Assembly: GCF_004403985.1 (NCBI RefSeq)
Contig: NZ_SOHL01000008.1
Location: forward strand, 124,001-188,000
Source of the DNA: Cryobacterium gelidum
Lineage (GTDB): Bacteria > Actinomycetota > Actinomycetes > Actinomycetales > Microbacteriaceae
Direction: 5' to 3'
DNA length: 64,000 nt
Shown: in pieces, positions 52,542 through 63,556 of the stretch
Layout: every line of letters starts with the position of its first letter
How positions within the stretch are numbered: position 1 is the stretch's first letter
Notes under the pieces: generated by a model
The model's database searches: none
Told to the model about the DNA's origin: nothing
What the model saw: only the letters and a program-made list of their open reading frames with translations
Position numbers and translations under genes: made by a program

Positions 52542-55500
52542 GTGATCCTTCAGGGCTTAATCGCAGCGCTCGCGCGCGCCTCCACGTTCGACAACGCCCT
52601 CGCCTACGCCAGCCGGGATGCTGATTTCTCGCTGACCGAAGGTCTACGCGCCGCACTGCTCGCCGCGCTGCTCAATCTCCGCCGCGATGATGCCCAGGCC
52701 CTGTTCGTCATCACGGCGACCGGCCGCGAGTCGGAGGCGATCCGCGAAAACCTCGGCTGCTTCGCCACGAGCGCCGAAATCATCGACTTTCCGGCCTGGG
52801 AAACCCTGCCGCACGAACGCCTGAGTCCGAGCGCCGAGATCGTCGGCAAGCGCCTGCACGCCCTGCGCCGCATGCGCGAATGGCAGGAGGCCGAGCCGGC
52901 CACGCGGCATCCGCTCATCGTCGTCGCCTCGGTACGGGCCGCATTGCAGCCGGTCGCCGACAATCTCACCGACTACGAACCGATCGAGCTCACCGTCGGC
53001 GCCCGCGGCCACGACCTCGCGGCGATCGTGCTGCAGCTGGTCAACCTCGCTTACGCCCGAGTCGACATGGTCACCCGGCGCGGCGAGTTCGCCGTGCGCG
53101 GTGGCATCCTCGACGTCTTTCCGCCGGTCGCCGTGCACCCGTACCGGGTCGAGTTCTTCGGTGACGAGGTCGAGCAGATCCGCCTGTTCAGCGTCGCCGA
53201 CCAGCGATCCCTGCCCGAGGTCGTCGACACGGTCAGCCTGCCGCCCAGCCGGGAACTGCTGCTCAGCCCTGCTGTGCGGCAACGCGCCCGCGAGATGCAG
53301 CATGAATTCCCGAGCCTGGCCGGTCTGCTCGCGAAGGTCGCCGAGGGGATTCCAGTCGAGGGCATGGAAAGCCTCGCACCGGCCCTGGTCGACCGGCTGG
53401 TGCCCGTCACCCACTACCTGCCGACCAACGCCGCCGTTGCCGTCCTCTCGCCGGAACGGGTCGCGAGCCGGGCGATCAGCCTCGCCGAGACCAACCGTGA
53501 GTTTCTCGGCGCCGCCTGGAGCGCGGCGACGGCCGGTGCCGACGCCCCGATCGACCTCGAATCGGGCGACTTTCTCACCCTGGGGCGCCTGCGCGACAGC
53601 GTGAAGTACTCGGCCCCTGGCGCGCCGGCCTCCGGTCACAACTGGTGGACCCTGAGCACGTTCCAGGCCGCACCGACCGATGCGCCGGTTTTACCCGAAC
53701 ACCTCGAGATGGACGAGCTGCTCACCATTCGCATCGAAGCGGATGCCGTTCCCACCTTCGCCGGCAGCGTCGACGGAGCCGTGGGTCACGTCGCCTCCCG
53801 GCTGCACGACGGCTGGGTCGTTGGCATAGTGGCCCAGGGCGCCGGCCTGGTCGAACGGGCCGCCCAGGTGCTCGCCGAGCGCGAGCTGCCGGCGCGGGTG
53901 GTAGAGGCATGGCCGGTGGAACCGGAACCGGGTATCGCCTACCTGCTGAAGGCATCCGTCGACCACGGTTTTGAGCTGCCGCAGAGCAAGCTCGCGCTGA
54001 TCAGCGAGTCGGAGTTCTACGGGCGCACTGTCGGGTACTCGGAGCGGCAGATCAAGAAGCTCGCCAGCCGGCGCAAGAACGTCGTCGATCCGCTGCAGCT
54101 CGTGGCCGGCGACCACGTCGTGCACCAGACGCACGGCATCGGCCGTTTTCTCGAATTGACGCAGCGTGAGGTGTCAAGCGGCGGCCGCAACCCGGTCAAG
54201 ACCACCCGCGAATACCTCGTGCTGGAATACGCACCGTCGAAGCGCGGGCACGCCGGCGACCGGCTGTACGTGCCGACCGACCAGCTCGACCTCGTCACCC
54301 GCTATGTCGGCGGCGAGGCACCGGCCCTGAGCAAGATGGGCGGCAGTGACTGGTCGAGCGCCAAGACCAAGGCGCGCCGAGCGGTACGCGACATTGCCGT
54401 TGAGCTCGTCAAGTTGTATTCGGCCCGCATGGCCAGCAGGGGGCACGCCTTCGGGCCGGATACCCCCTGGCAGCGTGAGCTCGAAGAGGCATTCCCCTTC
54501 GTGGAGACCCCCGACCAGCTCACCACCATCGACGAGGTCAAGGCCGACATGGAACGGCCCATTCCAATGGACCGGCTGCTCAGCGGCGACGTCGGCTTCG
54601 GCAAGACCGAGGTCGCCATTCGTGCCGCCTTCAAGGCCGTGCAGGACGGCAAGCAGGTCGCCATGCTCGTGCCGACCACCTTGCTGGTCAGCCAGCACAT
54701 GGAGACCTTCAAGGAACGCTTCGCCGGATTCCCGATTCACCTGCGCGCCCTGTCACGGTTCCAAACCGACAAGGAATCGCGCGAAACCATCGCCGGCATG
54801 CTCGACGGCACCGTCGACGTCGTCATCGGCACCCATCGGCTGCTGTCACCGTCGATCATCTTCAAAGACCTCGGCCTCGTCATCATCGACGAGGAGCAGC
54901 GTTTCGGCGTCGAGCACAAAGACGCCCTGAAGAAGCTCAAGACCAACGTCGATATTCTCGCGATGAGCGCAACACCCATCCCACGGTCGCTCGAGATGGC
55001 GGTCACCGGCATCCGTGAAATGTCGACCCTTGCTACCCCACCCGAAGACCGGCACCCGATCCTGACCTTTGTGGGACCGTACTCGCAGCGGCAAGTGGCC
55101 GCCGCCATCCGTCGGGAACTGCTGCGCGAGGGCCAGATCTTTTTCGTGCACAACCGGGTCACGACCATAAACCGCATCGCCACGCAGCTTGCCGAACTGG
55201 TGCCGGAGGCGCGCATTGCGATCGCGCACGGGCAGTTGCCGGAGGCGCAGCTGGAGCAGGTGGTCGGTGATTTCTGGGAGCGCAAGTTCGACATTCTGGT
55301 CTGCACCACGATCATCGAGACCGGCCTCGACATCAATAACGCCAACACCATCATCATCGACCGGGCCGACAAGTTCGGCCTGAGTCAGCTGCACCAGCTG
55401 CGCGGCCGGGTGGGGCGTGGGCGCGAACGGGCCTACGCCTACTTTCTGTACGACGAGAACAAGCCGCTGTCGGAGACCGCCCACGACCGGCTCGCCACCA

Positions 55501-56174
55501 TCGCCGCCAACAACGAACTCGGCGCCGGCATGCAGGTGGCCCTCAAGGACCTCGAGATTCGCGGCGCCGGCAACCTGCTCGGCGGCGAGCAGGCCGGCCA
55601 TATCGCCGGTGTGGGCTTCGACCTGTACCTGCGCATGATCGGTGAGGCCGTGAGCACCTTCCGCGGCGATGTCGCTGAGGGGCAGACCGAGCTGCGACTC
55701 GAGCTGCCGGTCGACGCGCACATTCCGCACGACTTCGTCGACAGTGAACGGTTGCGCCTCGAGGCCTACCAGAAGCTCTCCAGTGCGAGCTCACCGACGG
55801 CGACCGATGACCAGATCGACCTCGTGCTCGACGAGCTCACCGACCGCTACGGCGAACCGCCCGTACCGGTGCAGAACCTCGTGGCCGTGTCGCGGCTGCG
55901 CTGGCAGGCCCAGCAGGCGAACCTCAGCGAGGTCGTGGCCATGGGCTCGAACCTCCGGGTGGCGCCGGCCGACCTGGCCGATTCGATTCAGGTGCGCCTG
56001 CAGCGGATGTATCCCGGCTCGCGGTATGTGTCCGCCACCGGCGCGCTCAGCGTACCGATGCCGCGGCCGAACGGCGAGCCGCTCGATGACAATGCCCTGA
56101 TCGAGTGGACCAAGACGCTGCTGGCGGCGATCTTCCCCCCGGCCGTGCCGAGCGCGCTCCCGGCTGGGAGTTGA
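52542..56174 (+). CDS. mfd: Transcription-repair coupling factor
   Basis: 1210 residues from GTG 52542. UvrB-homologous N-terminus (FVITATGRESEAIRENL, DFPAWETLPHERLSPS, RRGEFAVRGGILDVFPP), the CarD-like RNA-polymerase-interaction domain (GDHVVHQTHGIGRFLELTQRE, YLVLEYAPSKRG), the helicase core (GDVGFGKTEVAIRAAF, VIIDEEQRFGVEHKD, SATPIPRSLEMAVTGIR, TTIIETGLDINNANTIIIDRAD, QLRGRVGRG) and a TRCF C-terminal domain. It removes stalled RNA polymerase and recruits UvrA. Confidence 0.97.
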   Translation: MILQGLIAALARASTFDNALAYASRDADFSLTEGLRAALLAALLNLRRDDAQALFVITATGRESEAIRENLGCFATSAEIIDFPAWETLPHERLSPSAEIVGKRLHALRRMREWQEAEPATRHPLIVVASVRAALQPVADNLTDYEPIELTVGARGHDLAAIVLQLVNLAYARVDMVTRRGEFAVRGGILDVFPPVAVHPYRVEFFGDEVEQIRLFSVADQRSLPEVVDTVSLPPSRELLLSPAVRQRAREMQHEFPSLAGLLAKVAEGIPVEGMESLAPALVDRLVPVTHYLPTNAAVAVLSPERVASRAISLAETNREFLGAAWSAATAGADAPIDLESGDFLTLGRLRDSVKYSAPGAPASGHNWWTLSTFQAAPTDAPVLPEHLEMDELLTIRIEADAVPTFAGSVDGAVGHVASRLHDGWVVGIVAQGAGLVERAAQVLAERELPARVVEAWPVEPEPGIAYLLKASVDHGFELPQSKLALISESEFYGRTVGYSERQIKKLASRRKNVVDPLQLVAGDHVVHQTHGIGRFLELTQREVSSGGRNPVKTTREYLVLEYAPSKRGHAGDRLYVPTDQLDLVTRYVGGEAPALSKMGGSDWSSAKTKARRAVRDIAVELVKLYSARMASRGHAFGPDTPWQRELEEAFPFVETPDQLTTIDEVKADMERPIPMDRLLSGDVGFGKTEVAIRAAFKAVQDGKQVAMLVPTTLLVSQHMETFKERFAGFPIHLRALSRFQTDKESRETIAGMLDGTVDVVIGTHRLLSPSIIFKDLGLVIIDEEQRFGVEHKDALKKLKTNVDILAMSATPIPRSLEMAVTGIREMSTLATPPEDRHPILTFVGPYSQRQVAAAIRRELLREGQIFFVHNRVTTINRIATQLAELVPEARIAIAHGQLPEAQLEQVVGDFWERKFDILVCTTIIETGLDINNANTIIIDRADKFGLSQLHQLRGRVGRGRERAYAYFLYDENKPLSETAHDRLATIAANNELGAGMQVALKDLEIRGAGNLLGGEQAGHIAGVGFDLYLRMIGEAVSTFRGDVAEGQTELRLELPVDAHIPHDFVDSERLRLEAYQKLSSASSPTATDDQIDLVLDELTDRYGEPPVPVQNLVAVSRLRWQAQQANLSEVVAMGSNLRVAPADLADSIQVRLQRMYPGSRYVSATGALSVPMPRPNGEPLDDNALIEWTKTLLAAIFPPAVPSALPAGS

Positions 56175-56177
56175 ATA

Positions 56178-56214
56178 CGGCAGCACCGTGGTTGGATCAA
56201 CGACGGTGCTGCCG
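56178..56214. terminator. Hairpin between convergent mfd and nhaA
   Basis: CGGCAGCACCGT (56178-56189) pairs with ACGGTGCTGCCG (56203-56214), 12 perfect bp, 13-base loop. No T run on either strand. It lies in the 58 bases between the two convergent stops and could serve both genes. Confidence 0.75.
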
Positions 56215-56232
56215 GGCATCACACGCGGGTGT

Positions 56233-57603
56233 TCAGTTGTTCGAGGTCTGTTCCGGCTGGTAGACATCCGGGATGCCATCGTTGTCACTGTCGATGGCCT
56301 CCTTCTCGGCGATGCGCCCATAGTGGCGGTTGCGCAAACGCAGGATCACCGTGGCCAGGAGTGCGGCTACGAGCGAACCGACCAAAATGGCTACCTTGGC
56401 GTGGTCGTCGTGCGGGCTGCCCTGGCCGAAAGCAAGCTCGCTGATCAGTAGTGACACGGTGAAACCGACACCGGCCAGCACGGCGACGCCGGTGACGTCG
56501 ATCCACGACAGATCGGGGTCGAGCGCCGCCTTCGTGGTCTTGGTCACAATGAAGGTCGCGAGCAACACACCGATCGGCTTGCCAACGACAAGAGCAACAA
56601 CGATGCCGACCGCGACCGGATCGGTGAGCGCCCGGTATAGGCCGTCGGCGCCGCCGATGGTGACGCCGGCGGAGAAGAAGGCGAACACCGGTATCGCGAC
56701 TCCGCTGGACAGCGGACGGACGCGATGTTCCAGCGTTTCGGCCAGGCCGGGCCCTGCATTGGGCCCGCCGCCGCGCTTGCTGCGCAGCACCGGCACGGCA
56801 AAGCCGAGAAGTACGCCGGCTACGGTCGCGTGCACGCCAGAACCGTGCACGAGCGCCCAGACAATGAAGCCGAGAGGCAGCAGCACCAGCCACGCCGCCC
56901 AGCCTCTGGTGCCGAAGAAGTAGGAGAATTTGTGGGTCAACAGCCAGAACAGTGCGATCAGGACCAGGGCCAGCACGAGTGGCAGAACGGCGATGTCGTT
57001 CGTGTAGAAGAAGGCGATGATGGTGATGGCGAGCAAATCGTCGACCACTGCGAGAGTCAGCAGAAAGATGCGCAGCGCCGGCGGAAGCTTCGACCCGATG
57101 ACGGCGAGAACGGCAACGGCAAACGCAATGTCGGTCGCGGTGGGAATCGCCCAGCCGCGCAGTGTTTCGGCGCCCGACTCGAGGTTGATAAGTACGTAGA
57201 TGAGGGCCGGGATGATCACGCCACCAACCGCGGCGGCTACAGGAACGATGGCACGGCTCACACTGCGCAGGTCGCCCGCGACGAATTCACGTTTCAGCTC
57301 GAGGCCAGCGAGAAAGAAGAAGATCGCCAGCAGGCCGTCGGCCGCCCACGCGCCGAGGCTCAGTTCCAGGTGCCACGGTTCGTAACCGATTCTGTAGTCG
57401 CGCAATGCGTAGTACGCGTCGGAGAAGCCAGAGTTGGCCATGATCAGCGCGGCCACGGTCGCGGCGAGCAGAATCGCTCCGCCGACGGTCTCCTTGCGCA
57501 GAATGGCGGAGATGCGCACGACTTCGTTGTGGCTGCCACGACGCAAAATGGTCGCGGTCGATGGGGACGTCTGCGGTGTGGGCACGCGGGAAGGGTCGGT
57601 CAT
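56233..57603 (-). CDS. nhaA: Na+/H+ antiporter NhaA with a calcium-binding-like C-terminal motif
   Basis: 456 residues from ATG 57603 (AGAGGA site). Twelve-helix Nha[57 protein letters not shown] (Asp) and [15 protein letters not shown] (the paired Asp that bind Na+/H+), [17 protein letters not shown]. It exports Na+ or Li+ in exchange for protons. The tail ends [14 protein letters not shown] (438-451), a thrombospondin type 3-like D-x-D-x-D-G motif not usual in NhaA. Confidence 0.95.
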   Translation of the reverse strand: MTDPSRVPTPQTSPSTATILRRGSHNEVVRISAILRKETVGGAILLAATVAALIMANSGFSDAYYALRDYRIGYEPWHLELSLGAWAADGLLAIFFFLAGLELKREFVAGDLRSVSRAIVPVAAAVGGVIIPALIYVLINLESGAETLRGWAIPTATDIAFAVAVLAVIGSKLPPALRIFLLTLAVVDDLLAITIIAFFYTNDIAVLPLVLALVLIALFWLLTHKFSYFFGTRGWAAWLVLLPLGFIVWALVHGSGVHATVAGVLLGFAVPVLRSKRGGGPNAGPGLAETLEHRVRPLSSGVAIPVFAFFSAGVTIGGADGLYRALTDPVAVGIVVALVVGKPIGVLLATFIVTKTTKAALDPDLSWIDVTGVAVLAGVGFTVSLLISELAFGQGSPHDDHAKVAILVGSLVAALLATVILRLRNRHYGRIAEKEAIDSDNDGIPDVYQPEQTSNN

Positions 57604-57742
57604 AAGAAATCCTCTGGTTTTTTGGGTACACACATAATGTGCCGACCAGACTTCCCGGCTCACCTCTGTTCAGAATACACGAGGCACCCGATTGAGCCGA
57701 AGAGGCCGTTTACGATGGAACCGATCTGAGGAGTGCACAACC

Positions 57743-58561
57743 ATGACGAATCCGCTGTTTTCATCGGCCCGTACCGACGCAACGCGACCGCAGGAGAATC
57801 CGGCCCCGACAGTGCCGCGAGCCGCAGACACCGTCGCGGATCTGGGGTCCCCTCTTCCGGCAGGGGTGGGGCCAGCTGGCCCGACCCCCTTGGAGACCCT
57901 CATCGTTACCGTCGCGCGACTGCGCGCACCCGGCGGATGCCCGTGGGACGCCGACCAGACCCACGCCTCGCTCGTGCGCCACCTGGTCGAGGAGACCCAC
58001 GAACTGATCGAGGCGATCGAAGACGGCAGCCGGGACGACCTGCTCGAAGAGCTGGGTGATGTGCTCTACCAGGTGCTCTTTCACGCCGACCTGGCAGCCC
58101 ACACGCCGGAGGAGAACTTCGACATTCAGGATGTCGCTGCCCGCCTGACCGAGAAAATGATCGGGCGCCACCCGCACGTCTTCGGCAATGTCACCCTGCA
58201 CAGTGCTGAGGAAGTCGCTGCCGCCTGGGACAGTTTCAAGGCCGCGGAGAAACCGGGCCGTACGAGCGTGCTCGACGGCATTCCGACCGGCATGCCGGCG
58301 CTCGCCCTGGCCGACAAGGTGCTCGGCCGGGCCGAGAAGATCGGCCTGCTTGAAGCGGATGCCGGTTTTCCCCTCCCGATCGAGTCCGAGGCTGATCTCG
58401 GACCGCTGCTATTGGCCATCGTGGCATCCGCCCGGGCCCAGGGCCTCGACGCCGAACGAGCGCTGCGAGTCGCCGTTCGCGATCTGCAGTCTGAGATTCG
58501 CGGCGCCGAGCATCCCGCCGCCGATGCCTTCGATGCCGGTATCATCGCACTGCCGACCTAA
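57743..58561 (+). CDS. mazG: Nucleoside triphosphate pyrophosphohydrolase
   Basis: 272 residues from ATG 57743 (GAGGAG site). After about 45 Ala/Pro-rich extra residues, the MazG domain runs ETLIVTVARLRAPGGCPWDADQTHASLVRHLVEETHELIEAIEDG with the metal-binding EExxE and LLEELGDVLYQVLFHADL, then KMIGRHPHVFG. It hydrolyses NTPs/dNTPs to monophosphates (house-cleaning; in some bacteria ppGpp-linked). It is convergent with the ABC permease, 11 bases apart. Confidence 0.94.
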   Translation: MTNPLFSSARTDATRPQENPAPTVPRAADTVADLGSPLPAGVGPAGPTPLETLIVTVARLRAPGGCPWDADQTHASLVRHLVEETHELIEAIEDGSRDDLLEELGDVLYQVLFHADLAAHTPEENFDIQDVAARLTEKMIGRHPHVFGNVTLHSAEEVAAAWDSFKAAEKPGRTSVLDGIPTGMPALALADKVLGRAEKIGLLEADAGFPLPIESEADLGPLLLAIVASARAQGLDAERALRVAVRDLQSEIRGAEHPAADAFDAGIIALPT

Positions 58562-58572
58562 CCTCCCGCTGG

Positions 58573-59661
58573 CTACGCGATGCGACTGCCGGCGGGGAGG
58601 TGCGTCGCGGGGGTGCGGGTGCGGCGCCAGGCCCAGGTTAGGGCGCCCGCGCCGAGCAGCAGATGAATGAAGAAGCCGATGAACCAGCTGGGCACCGCGC
58701 CGTCGTAGGTCTCCTGCGGTGTTGGACCGTCGAATTGCTGGTCGGCGTACCCATTGGCGGCCTCCTCGCATCCGTCGTACTCGGTGTACAGCTCTGGCGC
58801 GGCCTGCGCGCTTCGCACGCCGACGGCGATCTGACCGAACAGGTCGGTGGGGCGGCCGCCCTCGTCGAAGCTGCCGGGAGCGGCATCCGCCACCACCACG
58901 TACGGGTTTGCCGCCAGGATCCACCAGAAATAGTCGAAGCGCGGCACGTTGTAGGTCGAGGTCTGGGCGGTGGAGCATACGATGTCTGACTGCTTGCCGG
59001 TCTGCTCGTCGTAGGTTGACTCCACGACCTGATAGTTCACGCTTGTCGCTTCCTGCTGCGTGGCGGTGCCGAGCAGGGCGAACGCGATGAGCGTGCCGAG
59101 GCTGAGTGCCGCGACCAGGAGGTAGGTCAGCACGATCGAAAACAGTGGCCGGTTCAGGATGCCCGACAACCCCACTCCGACCGCCGCGATCACGCCCAAC
59201 TCGGCCGCGAGCACCAGCACCGACACGCTGATCGTGCCGAGCGAAACTTCGCCGAGAACGACTGCGAACATGAGAAACGGCAGCGCCGCCGCCAGAAAGG
59301 CGAGCGCGGTGATCCAGGCGGCCAGAAACTTACCGAGAACAAGCTGCCCGGTGCTGATGAGCGTGACCTGCGTCGTGGCGAGGGTGCCGGCATCCCGGTC
59401 GCCGTTGATGGCGTTGCCCGACAGCGCCGGCGACACCAGGGTTCCCAGCAGCAGCACGAAGAAAATGATGGTCGAGAACACACCGCCACCGCCGGATAGC
59501 CAAGCCGAGGTGGCCAGCCAAAGCAGAAACGTGACGATGCCCACGAGCAGCATGAAGACACCCAGCAGTACGTACCAGGAGACGCCGCGCACCCGCTGGC
59601 GCAGTTCCAGCGTGACGATCAACCAGAGTCCGGTCAGGAACAGGCGGTTGCGGTCGTTCAT
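58573..59661 (-). CDS. ABC-2 type transporter permease
   Basis: 362 residues. Membrane segments at about 28-50, 62-80, 105-135, 150-175, 180-205 and near the C-terminus (WFIGFFIHLLLGAGALTWAW). A large outer loop of about 120 residues (about 205-325, ATQQEATSVNYQVVESTYDEQTGKQ, two or more Cys) separates the last helix. SGNAINGDRDAGTLATTQVTLISTGQLVLGKFLAAWI is the ABC-2 permease signature. Overlaps the ATPase gene by 4 bp; substrate unknown. Confidence 0.88.
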   Translation of the reverse strand: MNDRNRLFLTGLWLIVTLELRQRVRGVSWYVLLGVFMLLVGIVTFLLWLATSAWLSGGGGVFSTIIFFVLLLGTLVSPALSGNAINGDRDAGTLATTQVTLISTGQLVLGKFLAAWITALAFLAAALPFLMFAVVLGEVSLGTISVSVLVLAAELGVIAAVGVGLSGILNRPLFSIVLTYLLVAALSLGTLIAFALLGTATQQEATSVNYQVVESTYDEQTGKQSDIVCSTAQTSTYNVPRFDYFWWILAANPYVVVADAAPGSFDEGGRPTDLFGQIAVGVRSAQAAPELYTEYDGCEEAANGYADQQFDGPTPQETYDGAVPSWFIGFFIHLLLGAGALTWAWRRTRTPATHLPAGSRIA

Positions 59662-60677
59662 GGCGTTACCTCCGGGTTGACGACGACAGAACTATGTCGC
59701 GCCGGTCTGTCCCGTGTGAGGTCGAGAAAAGTGTGTTCGAGGTTGCCGACGGCCGGTCCGAAATCGCACACCGGTACCCCGCTCAGGACCAAGTTGTGTA
59801 GTAGAGCGGCTGCGGAGGCTTCATTTTCCACCTGTACGAGGGTGCCGAGCTGGTCCACGCCGAGAACCTGCACGAGCGCACCGACCACGCCGGGCGTAGC
59901 CAGCGCACGCTCCAGCGCTGACTCATCGAGTGAGCGGATGCGCCACGCTCTGGCACTCGCGCCCGCCGCGGCCACCTGTTCCGGGCTGGCCGTGCGCCCG
60001 TCGGCGAGGTACACCGCGGCATCCGCCATTTCGTCGAGTTCGGCGAGAACGTGACTGGAAACGAGGACGGCGGTGCCCTCGCCGGCCAGGCGGCGCAGCA
60101 GCTGGCGCAGCGAAGCTCGCGCCGCGGGGTCAAGGCCGGAGGCCGGCTCGTCGAGCAGCAGGACTCCGGGGGAGTGCACGAGCGCCCGGGCCAGGCTCAG
60201 GCGTTGTTTCTGGCCGCGCGACAGCACCCGTGATGGCCGGTCGGCGAAGTCACCGAGGTCGGTCAGCGCGATCAGTTCGGTGGCGCGCACTGCGGACTGC
60301 GCGCCGGTCATGCGGTACATGCGGCCGGTGGTCTGCAGGGCCGCTCGGGCACTCAGGCTCGGCCAGGAACCGAGCGTGTCCGGCATCCAGCCCATGACGG
60401 CGCGCACCCGTTCCGGCTCGGTGACCGGGTCGTGACCGTTGATGCGAATGGTGCCGGTATCGGGGGTGAGCAACGTTGCGAGCATGAGTAGCAGCGTGGT
60501 CTTACCCGAGCCGTTCGGCCCGATCAGGGCCGTGACCGACCCGGCCGGAACGGTCAGCGTGGCGTCGAGCAGCGCGAGCACACTGCCAAACGATCGGCTG
60601 ACCCCGGTCACCGCGATACCACTCGGCGTCACGGCCGCTGAGTCTGACAATGTCGTGACTAGAATGCGCACCCCCAC
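59658..60677 (-). CDS. ABC transporter ATP-binding protein (ABC-2 exporter type)
   Basis: 339 residues from GTG 60677 (other GTG/TTG starts within ten codons are possible). Walker A ALIGPNGSGKTTLL, signature VLSRGQKQRLSLARALVHSPGVLLLDEPASGLDP (SRGQ instead of SGGQ), switch VSSHVLAEL, and a C-terminal accessory domain of about 100 residues. Drives the adjacent permease. The start lies 78 bases from hisS on the other strand. Confidence 0.9.
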   Translation of the reverse strand: MGVRILVTTLSDSAAVTPSGIAVTGVSRSFGSVLALLDATLTVPAGSVTALIGPNGSGKTTLLLMLATLLTPDTGTIRINGHDPVTEPERVRAVMGWMPDTLGSWPSLSARAALQTTGRMYRMTGAQSAVRATELIALTDLGDFADRPSRVLSRGQKQRLSLARALVHSPGVLLLDEPASGLDPAARASLRQLLRRLAGEGTAVLVSSHVLAELDEMADAAVYLADGRTASPEQVAAAGASARAWRIRSLDESALERALATPGVVGALVQVLGVDQLGTLVQVENEASAAALLHNLVLSGVPVCDFGPAVGNLEHTFLDLTRDRPARHSSVVVNPEVTP

Positions 60678-60754
60678 TTGTTCTTCTCGAGTCTAGGCCG
60701 CAGGCATTGTATGGGTCGGATGGCCGCTCGTAAAGAACCTGCGAGACTTGCCCC

Positions 60755-62008
60755 ATGGCTATTGCAGTGACCCCGCCGCGCGGTATGCGCGATTTCCTCC
60801 CCGCCGACAAGGCCGTACGCGAACGTTCCCTCGGCATCATTCGCGAGAGTTTTCGGGCGCACGGCTTTGACGAGATCGAAACCCCGGTCATGGAAGATTC
60901 CGCCCGCCTGCACTCCGGGCTCGGCGGCGACAACGAGAAACTTGCCTTCGCGGTACTCAAGCGAGGACTCAGCGCAGCGGATGTCGCAGCCGCAGTCGAG
61001 CAGGACGACCTGCTGTCCCTGGCCGACCTCGGACTGAGATTCGACCTGACCGTGCCGCTCGCCCGCTTCTACGCGACCCACCGGGCCGCGCTGCCGACGG
61101 TGTTCCGGTCCATTCAGATCGCCCCGGTCTGGCGGGCCGAACGCCCGCAGAAGGGCCGCTACCGCCAATTCATGCAGTGCGACATCGACATCATCGGAGA
61201 GGCCGGCGCGCTCGCCGAGATCGAACTGATCACCGCAACGGCCGCGACCCTCGACCAGCTCGGCCTCACGGGCTGCTCCATCCGCATCAACGACCGCCGC
61301 ATCCTCTCCGCCCTGCTCGCCCACTGGGGCGTCCCGTCAGAACTGACCGAGCGGGCGCTGATCGTGATCGACAAGCTCGACAAGATCGGTGTTGACGGTG
61401 TCGCAACCGAGCTCGGCGCCCTCGGCATCGACGCCCCCGACCTGGCCGCCCTGCTCACCGAGCTCGGGACCGGCGGCTGGGCCCTCGGCGACAGCGCGCC
61501 GGACTGGCTCGACCCGGAGGCGTTCGCCGACCTGACTGCCCTGCGCGCCGCCCTTCCCGGCGTCGACCTCGCGTTCGACCCCACCCTGGTGCGCGGCATG
61601 GGCTACTACACGGGAACCATCTTCGAGATCTCCCACCCGGACCTCGGCTATTCCCTCGGTGGCGGCGGCCGGTACGACGGCATGATCGGCCGGTTCCTCG
61701 GCACCGACGTGCCGGCCTGTGGCTTCTCGATCGGCTTCGAACGCATCGTCGACCTGCTGCAAGCGGATGCCGCATCCGCTCAGCAGGCGGTCGTGCTCGT
61801 GCACGAGAAAGACGCCGATCCGGCCGGCCTGGTCGCCCTGAAGCGTGACCTCGTCGCCGGTGGCCTGCGCGTACGGCTCGAGCGCCGCACCAAGAACCTC
61901 AAGGCCCTGCTCGACCGGGCTGGTGAGGCCGGCTATGGCCGATTCGCGTTCGTGACGGCCGACACCCAGGCTGCTGGCGACCTCGACTTCAAGCCGCTCG
62001 GCGCCTGA
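60755..62008 (+). CDS. hisS: Histidyl-tRNA synthetase
   Basis: 417 residues. Class II synthetase: AVTPPRGMRDFLPADKAVRER, LRFDLTVPLARFYATH, APVWRAERPQKGRYRQFMQCDIDIIGE (motif 2), HisA motif VRGMGYYTGTIFEI and GGGGRYDGMIGRFLG with ACGFSIGFERI (motif 3). The C-terminal anticodon-binding domain is present. It charges tRNA-His. Confidence 0.97.
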   Translation: MAIAVTPPRGMRDFLPADKAVRERSLGIIRESFRAHGFDEIETPVMEDSARLHSGLGGDNEKLAFAVLKRGLSAADVAAAVEQDDLLSLADLGLRFDLTVPLARFYATHRAALPTVFRSIQIAPVWRAERPQKGRYRQFMQCDIDIIGEAGALAEIELITATAATLDQLGLTGCSIRINDRRILSALLAHWGVPSELTERALIVIDKLDKIGVDGVATELGALGIDAPDLAALLTELGTGGWALGDSAPDWLDPEAFADLTALRAALPGVDLAFDPTLVRGMGYYTGTIFEISHPDLGYSLGGGGRYDGMIGRFLGTDVPACGFSIGFERIVDLLQADAASAQQAVVLVHEKDADPAGLVALKRDLVAGGLRVRLERRTKNLKALLDRAGEAGYGRFAFVTADTQAAGDLDFKPLGA

Positions 62009-62061
62009 CCAGGCCCGGGCGGCCGGCCCAGCGGATCGGCCGACGGGTTTGGTTAGACTAA

Positions 62062-63435
<1,374 letters not shown>

Positions 63436-63457
63436 ACCTGGCCCAACACGCACGAGC

Positions 63458-63495
63458 GGGCCCCGACCACCGGACTGTGGGCTGGTCAGGGGCCC
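63458..63495 (+). terminator. Hairpin after eno
   Basis: GGGCCCCGACCA (63458-63469) pairs with TGGTCAGGGGCCC (63483-63495) with one bulged A. Positioned 22 bases after the stop; no clear T tract. Confidence 0.75.
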
Positions 63496-63556
63496 ACAGC
63501 GTCACTCGGTACCATTTTCGAACAGGACCGCACCGAAAACAGTGAGAGGAGTTGCC

